A stretch of 64,000 nucleotides of DNA from Flavobacterium aquatile LMG 4008 = ATCC 11947. Its GTDB lineage: Bacteria; Bacteroidota; Bacteroidia; Flavobacteriales; Flavobacteriaceae. The stretch lies in NCBI RefSeq assembly GCF_000757385.1, contig NZ_JRHH01000005.1:539588-603587 (forward strand), read 5' to 3'. The notes below the pieces were generated by a model. It was not told the origin of the DNA. It did not search any database and saw only the letters and a program-made list of their open reading frames with translations. This document shows, one piece after another, positions 18,964-27,383 of the stretch. Within the stretch, counting starts at the first letter, position 1; every line of letters begins with the position of its first letter. The position numbers and the translations under genes were made by a program.

Positions 18964-19668
18964 ATGGAAAAAGAAAACAAAAGAATATTATTGGTAGAAG
19001 ACGATCAAAACTTTGGTGCCATTTTAAAAGATTATTTAATGCTTAACGACTTCGATGTTGTTTTAGCCAAAAATGGCATGGAAGGTTTTGAAAAATTCAA
19101 AAAAGATACTTATGACTTGTGTATTCTTGACGTAATGATGCCATACAAAGACGGTTACACATTAGCCAAAGAAATTCGTGAGAAAAATAAAGAAGTGCCA
19201 ATCGTGTTCTTAACGGCTAAAACCATGAAAGAAGACGTCCTTAAAGGTTATAAAGTAGGAGCAGACGATTATCTTAATAAACCGTTCGATTCAGAAGTTT
19301 TATTGATGAAAATCAAAGCAATTATGCAAAGAAAATCATCAGAAACTAAAGCGGAAAACGTTCAATTCGAATTCCAAATTGGGAAATTTCACTTGAATTC
19401 TAAGTTGCGTTTCTTGAATTTCCCTGGTAACGAACCAATAAAATTGTCACCAAAAGAAAACGAATTGCTAAAAATGTTAGCACTTTACGTAGAAGATTTG
19501 ATGCCTAGAGAATTAGCATTAACTAAAATTTGGAGAGACGATAACTACTTCACATCTAGAAGTATGGACGTTTACATCGCCAAATTAAGAAAATACTTAA
19601 AAGACGATCCAAACGTTGAAATTTTAAATATTCACGGCGAAGGATTTAGATTAGTCGTAAAAAAATAA
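18964..19668 (+). CDS. OmpR-family response regulator (RprY-like)
   Basis: 234 residues. The receiver domain has the acidic pair in LLVEDDQNFG, the phosphoacceptor in LCILDVMMPYKDGY, the switch Thr in VFLTAKT and the lysine in DYLNKPFD. The C-terminal winged helix ends SRSMDVYIAKLRKYLKDDPNVEI, the OmpR recognition helix. It lies 7 nt after the histidine kinase, so the two form a two-component pair, and it is followed by a terminator at 19674. All receiver residues are intact, in contrast to the LytTR protein at 51281. Confidence 0.93.
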   Translation: MEKENKRILLVEDDQNFGAILKDYLMLNDFDVVLAKNGMEGFEKFKKDTYDLCILDVMMPYKDGYTLAKEIREKNKEVPIVFLTAKTMKEDVLKGYKVGADDYLNKPFDSEVLLMKIKAIMQRKSSETKAENVQFEFQIGKFHLNSKLRFLNFPGNEPIKLSPKENELLKMLALYVEDLMPRELALTKIWRDDNYFTSRSMDVYIAKLRKYLKDDPNVEILNIHGEGFRLVVKK

Positions 19669-19673
19669 ACCAT

Positions 19674-19703
19674 AAAGCTCCAAGAAATTGGGGCTTTTTT
19701 TTT
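19674..19703 (+). terminator. Rho-independent terminator after the response regulator
   Basis: A 10-bp stem AAAGCTCCAA / TTGGGGCTTT (one G-T pair) with a GAAA tetraloop, followed by a T9 run starting in the stem. Confidence 0.88.
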
Positions 19704-19705
19704 AC

Positions 19706-19846
19706 AGCTATTTCCTGCTATTCATTACAATCTTTTGTAAATAAGTCTTCTTTTCTAAGCCATAAAAGGAGCTTCTATGGTCGCTCTTTTATAGCAAGAA
19801 AAAAATAGACTTTTTTACAAAAGGATTTCCATTACTATCAGGGCTA
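19706..19846 (-). repeat. Dispersed intergenic hairpin element, copy 1
   Basis: On the minus strand this reads TAGCCCTGATAGTAATGGAA, then a long imperfect hairpin (19732-19823), then a tail ATAGCAGGAAATAGCT. The outer arm CTTTTGTAAAtAAGTCT matches its partner in 16 of 17 positions; the inner arms around ATAAAAGGAGC / GCTCTTTTAT are also paired, with a loop of about 10 nt. A second element with the same head and a similar tail, but a different hairpin, lies at 31879-31965. It sits between two convergent genes. Confidence 0.6.
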
Positions 19847-19869
19847 GGGTTTTAGTGGAAAATAGAACA

Positions 19870-20601
19870 TTAGTTTTTCAATTCAAGCTCCAATCCAAAG
19901 CAAACTTTTCCATCTTTAGTTACCGTAAAAACAGTTCCGTTTTTACCAATTTCTATGGTTTCATTAAGCGAAACTTCTTTTAAATAATTCATTTCAAATG
20001 CTTGAATTTCTTGTTTTAAAATCAACTTTGAATCGACATAATCCAAACACCATTCAAGATATTTCACACTATTAGCATGATTAACAATATCCAAATCAGA
20101 TAATAAAACAGTTCGCGCTGCAACTATTTCAAATTCTTTCTGCAAATCTATTTTAGCGTAACTTTTCTCAGTGGCACTTGCTTCTGGAAATTTTTCAAAA
20201 TGCTCGTGAGGCAAAGCCAAAGCTTCAGGTCGACGTGTTTTGGTATTGAAAACTGCCCAAAAGGTTTCGCAACCTACAATTTTTTCATCACCAACATACA
20301 ATTCTAAACAACGTGTAGAACGTGAATTTTCTAAAGATTTTATCCAAGTTTTAACCGTTACTTTATCTTTCCATTTTGGTAATCGTTTAATCTCAACGCG
20401 CATTTTACTTAAAACCCAAGCTTGATGAAATTCTTGCATGTCGCTAAAACTAATACCGCCAACTTCAGAATGCGTTGCAGCAGTCAATTGAAATAAATTA
20501 CACAATTCGGTATATTTCAAGTAGCCGTTAGGATAACATTGTAGAAAATTAATTTCCCAATCTTTGTTTAGAATAGAGGTGAAGTTAGGTGAAATTGGCA
20601 T
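19870..20601 (-). CDS. Acyl-ACP thioesterase (FatA/FatB-like)
   Basis: A 243-residue double-hotdog protein. The N-terminal hotdog has YTELCNLFQLTAATHSE and FHQAWVLSKMRVEIKRLPKWKDKVTVKTW, typical of bacterial acyl-ACP thioesterases. The second hotdog contains LDIVNHANSVKYLEWCLDY, where the N-x-H motif supplies catalytic residues. It would release free fatty acids from acyl-ACP. It is the last gene of the minus-strand run that starts upstream with miaA, with a heptamer repeat tract just before its start. Confidence 0.88.
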   Translation of the reverse strand: MPISPNFTSILNKDWEINFLQCYPNGYLKYTELCNLFQLTAATHSEVGGISFSDMQEFHQAWVLSKMRVEIKRLPKWKDKVTVKTWIKSLENSRSTRCLELYVGDEKIVGCETFWAVFNTKTRRPEALALPHEHFEKFPEASATEKSYAKIDLQKEFEIVAARTVLLSDLDIVNHANSVKYLEWCLDYVDSKLILKQEIQAFEMNYLKEVSLNETIEIGKNGTVFTVTKDGKVCFGLELELKN

Positions 20602-20606
20602 TTTTG

Positions 20607-20634
20607 TAATAAGATAAGAGTATTAAGTATTAAG
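20607..20634. repeat. Heptamer-phased repeat tract A
   Basis: Four consecutive 7-nt units: TAATAAG, ATAAGAG, TATTAAG, TATTAAG. It fills the gap between miaA and the thioesterase gene. See the finding on heptamer tracts. Confidence 0.5.
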
Positions 20635-21556
20635 ACTTTATATGCTGATTAATATGATTAATGATTTCTTTTCTATCAACTAAATAATCAAACCAAACTG
20701 CATTTTCTGTTCGCTTGAACCATGTTAATTGACGTTTAGAAAATCTTCTTGTGTTTTTCTTGATTTCTTCAATTGCAAAATCCAAAGAAATGTTTCCTTC
20801 TAAATATTCGAATAATTCTCTGTAACCAACTGTTTGTAAGGCATTCAAATCTTTATTTGGAAACAACTTTTCGGCTTCTGCCAACAAACCTTCGTGCATC
20901 ATTATATCAACGCGATGGTTGATTCGGTCGTACATAACTTGTCTTTCGGCTTCCAATCCGATGATTATAGGAGTGAAGTTTCTGCTATTTTTCTTCTGAT
21001 TTAAAAACGAAGAATAGGGTTGATTACTTCCTAAACAAACTTCCACAAAACGCATCATTCGTTGCGGATTTTGTAGCGTCTGTGGATTATTTGACGAAAG
21101 TAAATTGAAATAATCTGAATCTTTTTCTTTTAAAATTGTTTGTAGATATTCTATTCCTAGTTGTTCATAATTTGCACGAACTTCATCACGAATAGTAGAA
21201 TTAATTTCTGGAAAATCATCAAATCCTTTTAAAACAGCATCAACATATAATCCAGAACCACCAACCATAATTTGAACATTATTTTTTTCAAATAATTCAT
21301 CTAATTTGGCTATCGCATCACGCTCAAAATCGCCAACAGTGTATTCTTCAAAAATCGATTTATTCTGGATAAAATGATGATTCGCACTTGCCAATTCTTC
21401 ATCACTTGGAACTGCAGTACCAATTCTCATTTCTTTAAAAAATTGTCGACTGTCACACGAAATAATATCACATCCAAAATGTTGTGCTAAAGCAATACTC
21501 AAGGAAGTTTTTCCTATGGCGGTTGGACCAATAATTGTAATTAAATAATTATGCAT
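20630..21556 (-). CDS. miaA: tRNA dimethylallyltransferase
   Basis: About 308 residues. MiaA adds a dimethylallyl group to A37 of tRNAs that read codons starting with U. P-loop IIGPTAIGKTSLSIALA is at the N-terminus, followed by IISCDSRQFFKEMRIGTA (catalytic Asp), the VGGSGLYVDAVLKG motif, and the C-terminal QTVGYRELFEYLEG and TRRFSKRQLTWFKR. The ATG at 21556 is chosen: it overlaps the stop of the upstream channel gene by 8 nt and gives the normal family N-terminus. A GTG at 21574 would add six residues. Confidence 0.94.
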   Translation of the reverse strand: MHNYLITIIGPTAIGKTSLSIALAQHFGCDIISCDSRQFFKEMRIGTAVPSDEELASANHHFIQNKSIFEEYTVGDFERDAIAKLDELFEKNNVQIMVGGSGLYVDAVLKGFDDFPEINSTIRDEVRANYEQLGIEYLQTILKEKDSDYFNLLSSNNPQTLQNPQRMMRFVEVCLGSNQPYSSFLNQKKNSRNFTPIIIGLEAERQVMYDRINHRVDIMMHEGLLAEAEKLFPNKDLNALQTVGYRELFEYLEGNISLDFAIEEIKKNTRRFSKRQLTWFKRTENAVWFDYLVDRKEIINHINQHIKS

Positions 21557-22382
21557 TTCTAATTTTTTCTCCACAATGATGACAAAATGAGGCGTCTTTT
21601 ACTACTTCTGATTTGCAAGAAACACACTTTTTCCCATCATTTGGTTTAATGTTATTTTTCATGTTAGAAAATTCGGCAGTTACTATTCCTGTTGGAACCG
21701 CGATAATTCCGTAACCCATAATCATTATAAAGGAAGCTATAATTTGGCCTAAAGTTGTAACTGGTGCAATATCGCCATAACCAACTGTCGTTAGTGTTAC
21801 AATACACCAATAAATACTTGTGGGAATGCTTGTAAATCCGCTTTCTTTTCCTTCAACTACGTACATAATTGAACCAAGTAAAATGGATACAATTAGAATA
21901 AAATATACAAATACTATAATCTTCGTTCGGCTGGCTTTAATTGCTAATTTTAATTTGGATTCTTGTCCAGTGAAATGAACTAAATTTAAAATCCCGAATA
22001 ATCGCAGTAATCGTAAAGCACGAATTACCGATAACATTCTTGAACCCGGAATTATAAACGATAAATACATTGGTAAAATAGAAATTAAATCGACAATTCC
22101 ATAGAAACTAAAAATATAACTCCACGGTTTTCTATTGGAAAATATTCTTAAAATATATTCAATGGTAAAGAAAATAGTAATAATCCACTCGGATATTATA
22201 ATAAAATCGTGGTATTGAGCATCCAATCGTTCTACCGATTCTAGCATTACTAAAAGAACGCTTAATAGAATTACGCCAAGTAAAATTAAATCAAATAAGC
22301 GTCCAGCAAAGGTATTTGCACCATAAATAATGATGTAAATCTTTTGTCTTAAAATATCAAATTTCGATTTAACTTCTCTCAT
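21549..22382 (-). CDS. Voltage-gated-like potassium channel with C-terminal zinc ribbon
   Basis: A 277-residue membrane protein of the six-helix ion transport family. Membrane segments begin near residue 25; an S4-like helix RALRLLRLFGILNLVHF carries regularly spaced arginines; the pore loop holds the potassium filter TLTTVGYGDIAP near residue 200, followed by the last helix. The cytoplasmic tail ends in a zinc ribbon, CVSCKSEVVKDASFCHHCG (CxxC...CxxC), which is not part of the core channel. It overlaps miaA by 8 nt and follows the exonuclease gene by 15 nt. Confidence 0.9.
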   Translation of the reverse strand: MREVKSKFDILRQKIYIIIYGANTFAGRLFDLILLGVILLSVLLVMLESVERLDAQYHDFIIISEWIITIFFTIEYILRIFSNRKPWSYIFSFYGIVDLISILPMYLSFIIPGSRMLSVIRALRLLRLFGILNLVHFTGQESKLKLAIKASRTKIIVFVYFILIVSILLGSIMYVVEGKESGFTSIPTSIYWCIVTLTTVGYGDIAPVTTLGQIIASFIMIMGYGIIAVPTGIVTAEFSNMKNNIKPNDGKKCVSCKSEVVKDASFCHHCGEKIRNA

Positions 22383-22397
22383 GGGATTTTAAATTTA

Positions 22398-23759
22398 TTA
22401 AAATTTGAGTACTTTCATTACTCTATTTTTCCTTAAATATCCCTGAATTATTGTTCGAGTATCTCTATTGTTTTGCATCGGAATAAGAATATTTTTCATT
22501 ACTTCGATATTCGATATTTGATAATTCAAATCATAAAAACAGTAGCCTTTGTAAATTCCGTTTTCAATTAGAACAGCGCTTCGTTCATCTACTTTTCTAC
22601 CGCGATCAATAACAATCATATTATTATTACTAAAAGTCATTTCGTTTATGAATTCTTCAACTCTTTCGTTATAGATTTCAGGTGATTCTATGCCTAGGCA
22701 AGCGCCATTACATTCTTTTATTTTATATTGAAAACAGCCGTTTTGAGTTTCATACAAGCCGTTTAGTTTCTGGCATAAATTGTATTTTTCAGTGATTCTG
22801 AACAATGCATTTTTTCCTTCTTGAATCGTGGTGAATGCAGTAATTTCTTTCTTTCGTCCATCTGCTTTTTGAAGGCGTAAATTAAGGTAACCATTTTCAT
22901 CCAAAACCTCATACAAAGCCCATTGGAAAATACTTTTTCGTTGCGCTCGGTTATAGATCGGTTTGTTGATTTTTATCTCTTCACTTTCTTTTAAAAGTGC
23001 AATTAGTTCGCTTCCAGTTTCTTCATATGTAACTGCAAAAACTTCTATTTGAATTTTTTTACACTTATTGGTTTTACCAGTAAAATGCTGATTAACACGC
23101 TTTTTTATGTTTTTACTTTTGCCAATGTAAATTAAATCACCTTTCTCATTATGAATGTAATAAATCCCGGTTTTGTTAGGCAAACTTTCAACGATATCAA
23201 GCAATTTGGGCGATAATCCGCTTTTAATTTCTGCTTTTATAGAACTGATTAAAATTTCTTTTTCAGTATCTTTTGATAGAATTAATTTGAATAATTTTAC
23301 GGTTGCTAATGCGTCGCCGCTAGCTCTATGTCTATCGGTAACAGGAATTCCGAGTGCTCGAACTAATTTTCCTAAACTATACGATTCCATTCCTGGAATT
23401 AATTTTTTCGACAGCTCAACTGTGCAAAGTGTAGGACGAATAAAATCGTAACCCAATCGGTTAAATTCTGTTCGTAAAATTCGATAATCAAATGAGGAAT
23501 TATGAGCAACAACTATGCAATCTTGAGTGATTTCTATAATACGTTTGGCAACTTCATAAAATTTTGGAGCCGACCGTAACATAGCATTATTGATACCTGT
23601 AAGTTTAACCACAAACGGCTGAATTTCTTTCTCTGGATTGACCAAACTGATAAATTGGTCTACAACCTCATGACCATCAAATTTATAGATGGCGATTTCG
23701 GTAATTCCTTCTTCGTTGAATTGTCCTCCGGTGGTTTCTATGTCGAGTATTGCGTACAA
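22398..23759 (-). CDS. DEDDh exonuclease fused to a GIY-YIG nuclease domain
   Basis: 453 residues. Residues about 1-165 are a DnaQ-type 3'-5' exonuclease: ILDIETTGG (D, E), VAHNSSFDYRIL (D) and HRASGDALAT (His, Asp). Residues about 198-275 are a UvrC/Cho-type GIY-YIG domain: NKTGIYYIHNEKGDLIYIGKSKNIKKRVNQH. The C-terminal third is conserved in flavobacteria but has no known fold that I can see. A DNA repair or nucleotide excision role like that of Cho is likely. The start codon is TTG (TTGTACGCAATACTCGAC); no better-placed ATG precedes the D-I-E-T-T motif. Confidence 0.88.
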   Translation of the reverse strand: MYAILDIETTGGQFNEEGITEIAIYKFDGHEVVDQFISLVNPEKEIQPFVVKLTGINNAMLRSAPKFYEVAKRIIEITQDCIVVAHNSSFDYRILRTEFNRLGYDFIRPTLCTVELSKKLIPGMESYSLGKLVRALGIPVTDRHRASGDALATVKLFKLILSKDTEKEILISSIKAEIKSGLSPKLLDIVESLPNKTGIYYIHNEKGDLIYIGKSKNIKKRVNQHFTGKTNKCKKIQIEVFAVTYEETGSELIALLKESEEIKINKPIYNRAQRKSIFQWALYEVLDENGYLNLRLQKADGRKKEITAFTTIQEGKNALFRITEKYNLCQKLNGLYETQNGCFQYKIKECNGACLGIESPEIYNERVEEFINEMTFSNNNMIVIDRGRKVDERSAVLIENGIYKGYCFYDLNYQISNIEVMKNILIPMQNNRDTRTIIQGYLRKNRVMKVLKF

Positions 23760-23763
23760 ATAA

Positions 23764-23798
23764 GTGATTAGTAATTAGTGATTATTAAATAGTCATTT
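23764..23798. repeat. Heptamer-phased repeat tract B
   Basis: Five 7-nt units in phase: GTGATTA, GTAATTA, GTGATTA, TTAAATA, GTCATTT. Located between yggS and the exonuclease gene. The unit is the same as that of tract E, 2.5 kb away. Confidence 0.55.
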
Positions 23799-23803
23799 CT
23801 TCT

Positions 23804-24466
23804 TTATCTTGTTCCAAATATACTACTTCCTATTCGAACCATCGTACTTCCGCATTCAATCGCGAGTTTATAATCGCCAGACATTCCCATAGAGAGAGTG
23901 TTCAGTTGGCAGTTTTCAGTTTTTAGATGACAGTTTTTATCGAAAATCGATTTCAAATTATCAAATTCTTTTTTAATTTGGTTGTGATTATCCGTAAATG
24001 TCGCCATTCCCATTAAACCAACAATTTTGATATTGTTCATACTTTTCAATTCATCAGAATTCAGAATATCTGACAATTCTTCTTCATCCAAACCAAATTT
24101 AGATTCTTCTTCGGCGATGTAAATTTGCAGCAAACAATCAATTACACGATTGTGTTTTTGCGCTTGTTTGTTGATTTCTTGTAATAGTTTCAAACTATCA
24201 ACTCCATGAATCAAACTCACATATTCTGCCATGAATTTCACTTTGTTCGTTTGAACGTGCCCAATCATGTGCCACTGAATATCTTTAGGCATTTCTTCCC
24301 ATTTATCAGTCATTTCCTGGATTTTGTTTTCCCCAAAAATGCGTTGACCAGCATTATAGGCTTCCATTAAATCTGCAACTGGCTTGGTTTTAGAAACCGC
24401 TACAAGAGTTACATGATCTGGAAGTTGGGATTTTATAGTATTGATTTGTTGGGCTATTTGACTCAT
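23804..24466 (-). CDS. YggS/PROSC family pyridoxal phosphate homeostasis protein
   Basis: A 220-residue PLP-binding TIM-barrel protein that buffers pyridoxal phosphate. Motifs: LVAVSKTKPV (PLP lysine), RIFGENKIQEM, WHMIGHVQTNKVKF, LSMGMSGDYKLAIECGSTMVRIGSSIFG. Residues about 177-188 (CHLKTENCQLNT) are encoded by a heptamer repeat tract (23903-23937) in a loop just before LSMGMSGD, and look like an insertion. The start overlaps the upstream gene's stop as ATGA. Confidence 0.92.
   Translation of the reverse strand: MSQIAQQINTIKSQLPDHVTLVAVSKTKPVADLMEAYNAGQRIFGENKIQEMTDKWEEMPKDIQWHMIGHVQTNKVKFMAEYVSLIHGVDSLKLLQEINKQAQKHNRVIDCLLQIYIAEEESKFGLDEEELSDILNSDELKSMNNIKIVGLMGMATFTDNHNQIKKEFDNLKSIFDKNCHLKTENCQLNTLSMGMSGDYKLAIECGSTMVRIGSSIFGTR
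23903..23937. repeat. Heptamer-phased repeat tract C (inside yggS)
   Basis: Five 7-nt units in exact phase: CAGTTGG, CAGTTTT, CAGTTTT, TAGATGA, CAGTTTT. Unlike the other tracts it lies within a coding region, where it encodes a loop of YggS. Confidence 0.6.
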
Positions 24467-24993
24467 GTTTTCTTGTGAAAAATTGTATTAATTTCCTTTG
24501 ATTTTTCTGTAATCCAATCTTTAAAGCTTTTACAAAAATTAAAATCAGTTAAATCTTCTTCTTCTAAATTTGATTGTGATAAAAATACTTGTTGTGATTT
24601 AATTTCTTTCCCTAATTTATATCTTTCCTCGATAAAAAAGCTATCCACTGTATTTTGTTTGTAATAGATGTCGATAAAAACATATTCAAAATTACCAAAA
24701 GAGTAATTTACTAAATATTCGTAGCTAACTTTAATAATTTCATAAGTTTCTACAATATTTCTTGGGTCATTTTCTAAATGTTTAAAAATTCTAATTATTT
24801 CTGAACCAGTTCCATTAAGAGTTTTTATTTGTTTATTTTTTAATGTAATTTTTTTACTTTTTTTTAGAGGAGTTTTTTGATCAATAAAATCTTTTGATCT
24901 CAAACAGATACTATCAATTTGTTTTTTAGTGAGAGAATAATCTTGAGAGAAAGAAGACACCGAAAATAAGAGGAATAGAATAATATTTTTCAT
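24463..24993 (-). CDS. Hypothetical exported protein
   Basis: 176 residues with a cleavable Sec signal (MKNIILFLLFSVSSFSQ). The rest is Lys/Glu/Ile-rich with mixed helix and strand, and has no motif I recognise. It ends with a 4-nt ATGA overlap with yggS, so it is translated ahead of yggS in one transcript. The function is unknown and no family is assigned. Confidence 0.7.
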   Translation of the reverse strand: MKNIILFLLFSVSSFSQDYSLTKKQIDSICLRSKDFIDQKTPLKKSKKITLKNKQIKTLNGTGSEIIRIFKHLENDPRNIVETYEIIKVSYEYLVNYSFGNFEYVFIDIYYKQNTVDSFFIEERYKLGKEIKSQQVFLSQSNLEEEDLTDFNFCKSFKDWITEKSKEINTIFHKKT

Positions 24994-25076
24994 TATATTT
25001 TTTTATAAATATTTTCAAGTGTGCATTAAATAGCAAAATTGTGCCTGTTTTCTTTTATCTCTTTTCTATTTCTGAA

Positions 25077-25111
25077 CTTCCATCTTCCAGCTTCCATCTT
25101 CCAGCTTTCTA
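25077..25111. repeat. Heptamer-phased repeat tract D
   Basis: Five 7-nt units: CTTCCAT, CTTCCAG, CTTCCAT, CTTCCAG, CTTTCTA. The last unit covers the stop codon of the DUF1015 gene. Confidence 0.6.
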
Positions 25112-26326
25112 CAATTCATAAACCATCAATCCGCTGCGAAATTTAGGCTCAATATAGGTTGATTTCGGCGGCATGATTAAATTATTATCTGCCAATGCCT
25201 TAATCTCTGAAATATCACTTGGAAATAACATAAATCCTACTTCAAATTCGCCTTCGTCAACCAATTCTTTTATTGTTAAAATGGATTGTTTTCCAGGAAT
25301 GTATTCAATGCGTTCGTCGTTTCGTAAATCTTCAATTCCTAAAATGGGTTGCAACACTTTATCATATAAAATTTGAGCATCGAGATTTTCTAATAACGAA
25401 TTAGTATTTTTTTCTAATTTATAAAAAAGGGCATAAAAAGCACCGTCTAGATACATTCCAAATTCAAATTTACTTTGCGGTTTCCACAATTCTTGTTCTT
25501 TGGATTTAATAATGAAATTTTCAGATAATTTTTGTAGAAAATCTTCTTTCGAATTACCATTTAAATCGCGAATAATTCGGTTGAATTCGTATATTTTAAC
25601 GTTACTTTCAGCAATTAGAAAACTCATAAAATTATTTAAGTTTTCATTTCCTAAAGCTTTATTTTGATCGTATAGTAATTCTGCCGAAGCCGAACGATGA
25701 TGTCCATCGGCAATATATAATTCTGGAATTTTTTCAAATTGATTTTCTAACCAAGTAATTTCTGCATCGGTTTCAATTTTCCAAAGTGTATGTTTTTCTT
25801 TGTTTGTTGTCGAAAAATGATAGATTGGCTGTTCTTTTTTCTTTTCAGTTATCCATGAATTTACAGCAGCATTATCTGGATATGTAATTAAAACTGGTTC
25901 TGTGTTAAAACCTGTTTGATGCAAATAATCCTTGAATAATTCTACTCGATATTGTAAGGTATCTTCGTGTTTTTTGATGACATTGTTTTTGTAGTCTTCA
26001 ATAGAAGTTCCAGCAACTATTCCTGTAAACGACTGGTTTTTAGTCTGAATTTCATACAAAAAGAAGACTGGCTTTTCTTCTTCCATAAAAATACCGTCGT
26101 TTTTAAAATCCTGATATTTGAGCGAAACTCCTTTAAAACGTTTGTCCAAAGTGATTTTTTGAGAATGCACATAAGCCGGATTAATCACGTGCAAAAATGA
26201 ATACGGATTGAAATCCAACCACGAAGCCAGTTCTGCAGGAGAATAATCATCGTAGTTTCTACAAGTTACTAATGCCACTTTATCTGGCGTAGGACGAACG
26301 GCTTTGAAAGGAATTATTTTGCTCAT
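25109..26326 (-). CDS. DUF1015 family protein
   Basis: A 405-residue cytoplasmic protein matching the DUF1015 family, which has no agreed function. The family hallmark is the motif LYIADGHHRSASAELLYDQ in the middle; the start has PFKAVRPTPDKVALVTCRNYDDYSP and the end has MPPKSTYIEPKFRSGLMVYEL, both typical. In several bacteria the family sits near serine biosynthesis genes; no such gene is next to it here. Repeat tracts flank it on both sides (D at its stop, E just upstream of its start). Confidence 0.87.
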   Translation of the reverse strand: MSKIIPFKAVRPTPDKVALVTCRNYDDYSPAELASWLDFNPYSFLHVINPAYVHSQKITLDKRFKGVSLKYQDFKNDGIFMEEEKPVFFLYEIQTKNQSFTGIVAGTSIEDYKNNVIKKHEDTLQYRVELFKDYLHQTGFNTEPVLITYPDNAAVNSWITEKKKEQPIYHFSTTNKEKHTLWKIETDAEITWLENQFEKIPELYIADGHHRSASAELLYDQNKALGNENLNNFMSFLIAESNVKIYEFNRIIRDLNGNSKEDFLQKLSENFIIKSKEQELWKPQSKFEFGMYLDGAFYALFYKLEKNTNSLLENLDAQILYDKVLQPILGIEDLRNDERIEYIPGKQSILTIKELVDEGEFEVGFMLFPSDISEIKALADNNLIMPPKSTYIEPKFRSGLMVYEL

Positions 26327-26333
26327 TTTTTGA

Positions 26334-26417
26334 GTGATTAGTGATTAGTAATTAGTGATTAGCAATTAGTAGTCATAGTTTAAATACTATTCACTAATCA
26401 CTATTTACTAATTACTT
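26334..26417. repeat. Heptamer-phased repeat tract E, twelve units with inversion
   Basis: Twelve 7-nt units in uninterrupted phase. The first part is GTGATTA-like (GTGATTA x2, GTAATTA, GTGATTA, GCAATTA); the last four units (TTCACTA, ATCACTA, TTTACTA, ATTACTT) are reverse complements of the same motif, so the tract can fold back on itself. It runs into the stop codon of the hydroxyacyl-CoA dehydrogenase gene. Confidence 0.65.
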
Positions 26418-27302
26418 TGAAAATTGCTTGGCAATTTTTTCTGCTTTTTTACTTTCAGAATAATCGTAGAAACCTTCACCCGATTTTACTCCGAGTTTTC
26501 CGGCCATTACCATATTTACTAAAAGTGGGCAAGGAGCATATTTTGAATTTTTAAATCCATCGTACATTACGTTTAGAATGGAAAGACAAACGTCCAATCC
26601 TATAAAATCTGCTAATTGCAATGGTCCCATTGGATGCGCCATTCCCAATTTCATTACCGTATCGATTTCAGAAACTCCGGCAACGCCATTGTATAATGTT
26701 TCAATTGATTCGTTAATCATTGGCATCAAAATTCTGTTAGCAACAAATCCTGGATAATCGTTTACTTCTGTTGGAGTTTTTCCTAATTTTATAGATAAAT
26801 CCATGATGATTTTAGTCACTTCATCTGAAGTAGAATAACCACGGATGATTTCAACCAATTTCATAATCGGCACCGGATTCATAAAATGCATTCCAATTAC
26901 GCGCTCAGGATGAACTACTTGTGCTGCAATTTGAGTAATAGAAATTGAGGAAGTGTTTGTTGCCAAAATCACATTATGGTCGCAAACTTCACTCAATTGT
27001 TTGAAGATATTTAATTTTAACGTTACATTTTCTGTGGCAGCTTCAACTACTAAATCCGTTCCAACAACGCCATCTTTTATGTCGGTGTAAGTAATTATAT
27101 TTCCAATGGTTTTGTGTTTATCATCTTCAGTAATTGTTCCTTTTGTAACCATTCGGTCAAGGTTGGAAGCAATTGTTGCCATTCCTTTTTCTAAAGATTT
27201 TTCGGAAACATCGATTAATTTTACGGTAAAACCGCTTTGTGCAAAAGTGTGGGCAATTCCGTTACCCATTGTTCCTGCGCCTATTACAGCTATTGTTTTC
27301 AT
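26412..27302 (-). CDS. 3-hydroxybutyryl-CoA dehydrogenase
   Basis: A 296-residue NAD-dependent 3-hydroxyacyl-CoA dehydrogenase. N-terminal Rossmann motif IAVIGAGTMGNGIAHTFAQSG; VVEAATENVTLK; ATNTSSISIT; GMHFMNPVPIMKLVEIIRG (catalytic His); then NDYPGFVANRILMPMINE. The C-terminal helical domain has HPMGPLQLADFIGLDVCL. Single-domain length fits the Hbd type rather than a multifunctional FadB. It takes part in short-chain fatty acid or butyrate metabolism; no neighbouring beta-oxidation genes are present. Confidence 0.92.
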   Translation of the reverse strand: MKTIAVIGAGTMGNGIAHTFAQSGFTVKLIDVSEKSLEKGMATIASNLDRMVTKGTITEDDKHKTIGNIITYTDIKDGVVGTDLVVEAATENVTLKLNIFKQLSEVCDHNVILATNTSSISITQIAAQVVHPERVIGMHFMNPVPIMKLVEIIRGYSTSDEVTKIIMDLSIKLGKTPTEVNDYPGFVANRILMPMINESIETLYNGVAGVSEIDTVMKLGMAHPMGPLQLADFIGLDVCLSILNVMYDGFKNSKYAPCPLLVNMVMAGKLGVKSGEGFYDYSESKKAEKIAKQFSK

Positions 27303-27383
27303 TATGTTTGTTTAGTTTGTTTTAATTTATTCCATTGCAAATTCACAAATTTTATTTTTTAATTTACGAATTTGCGGTCAATA

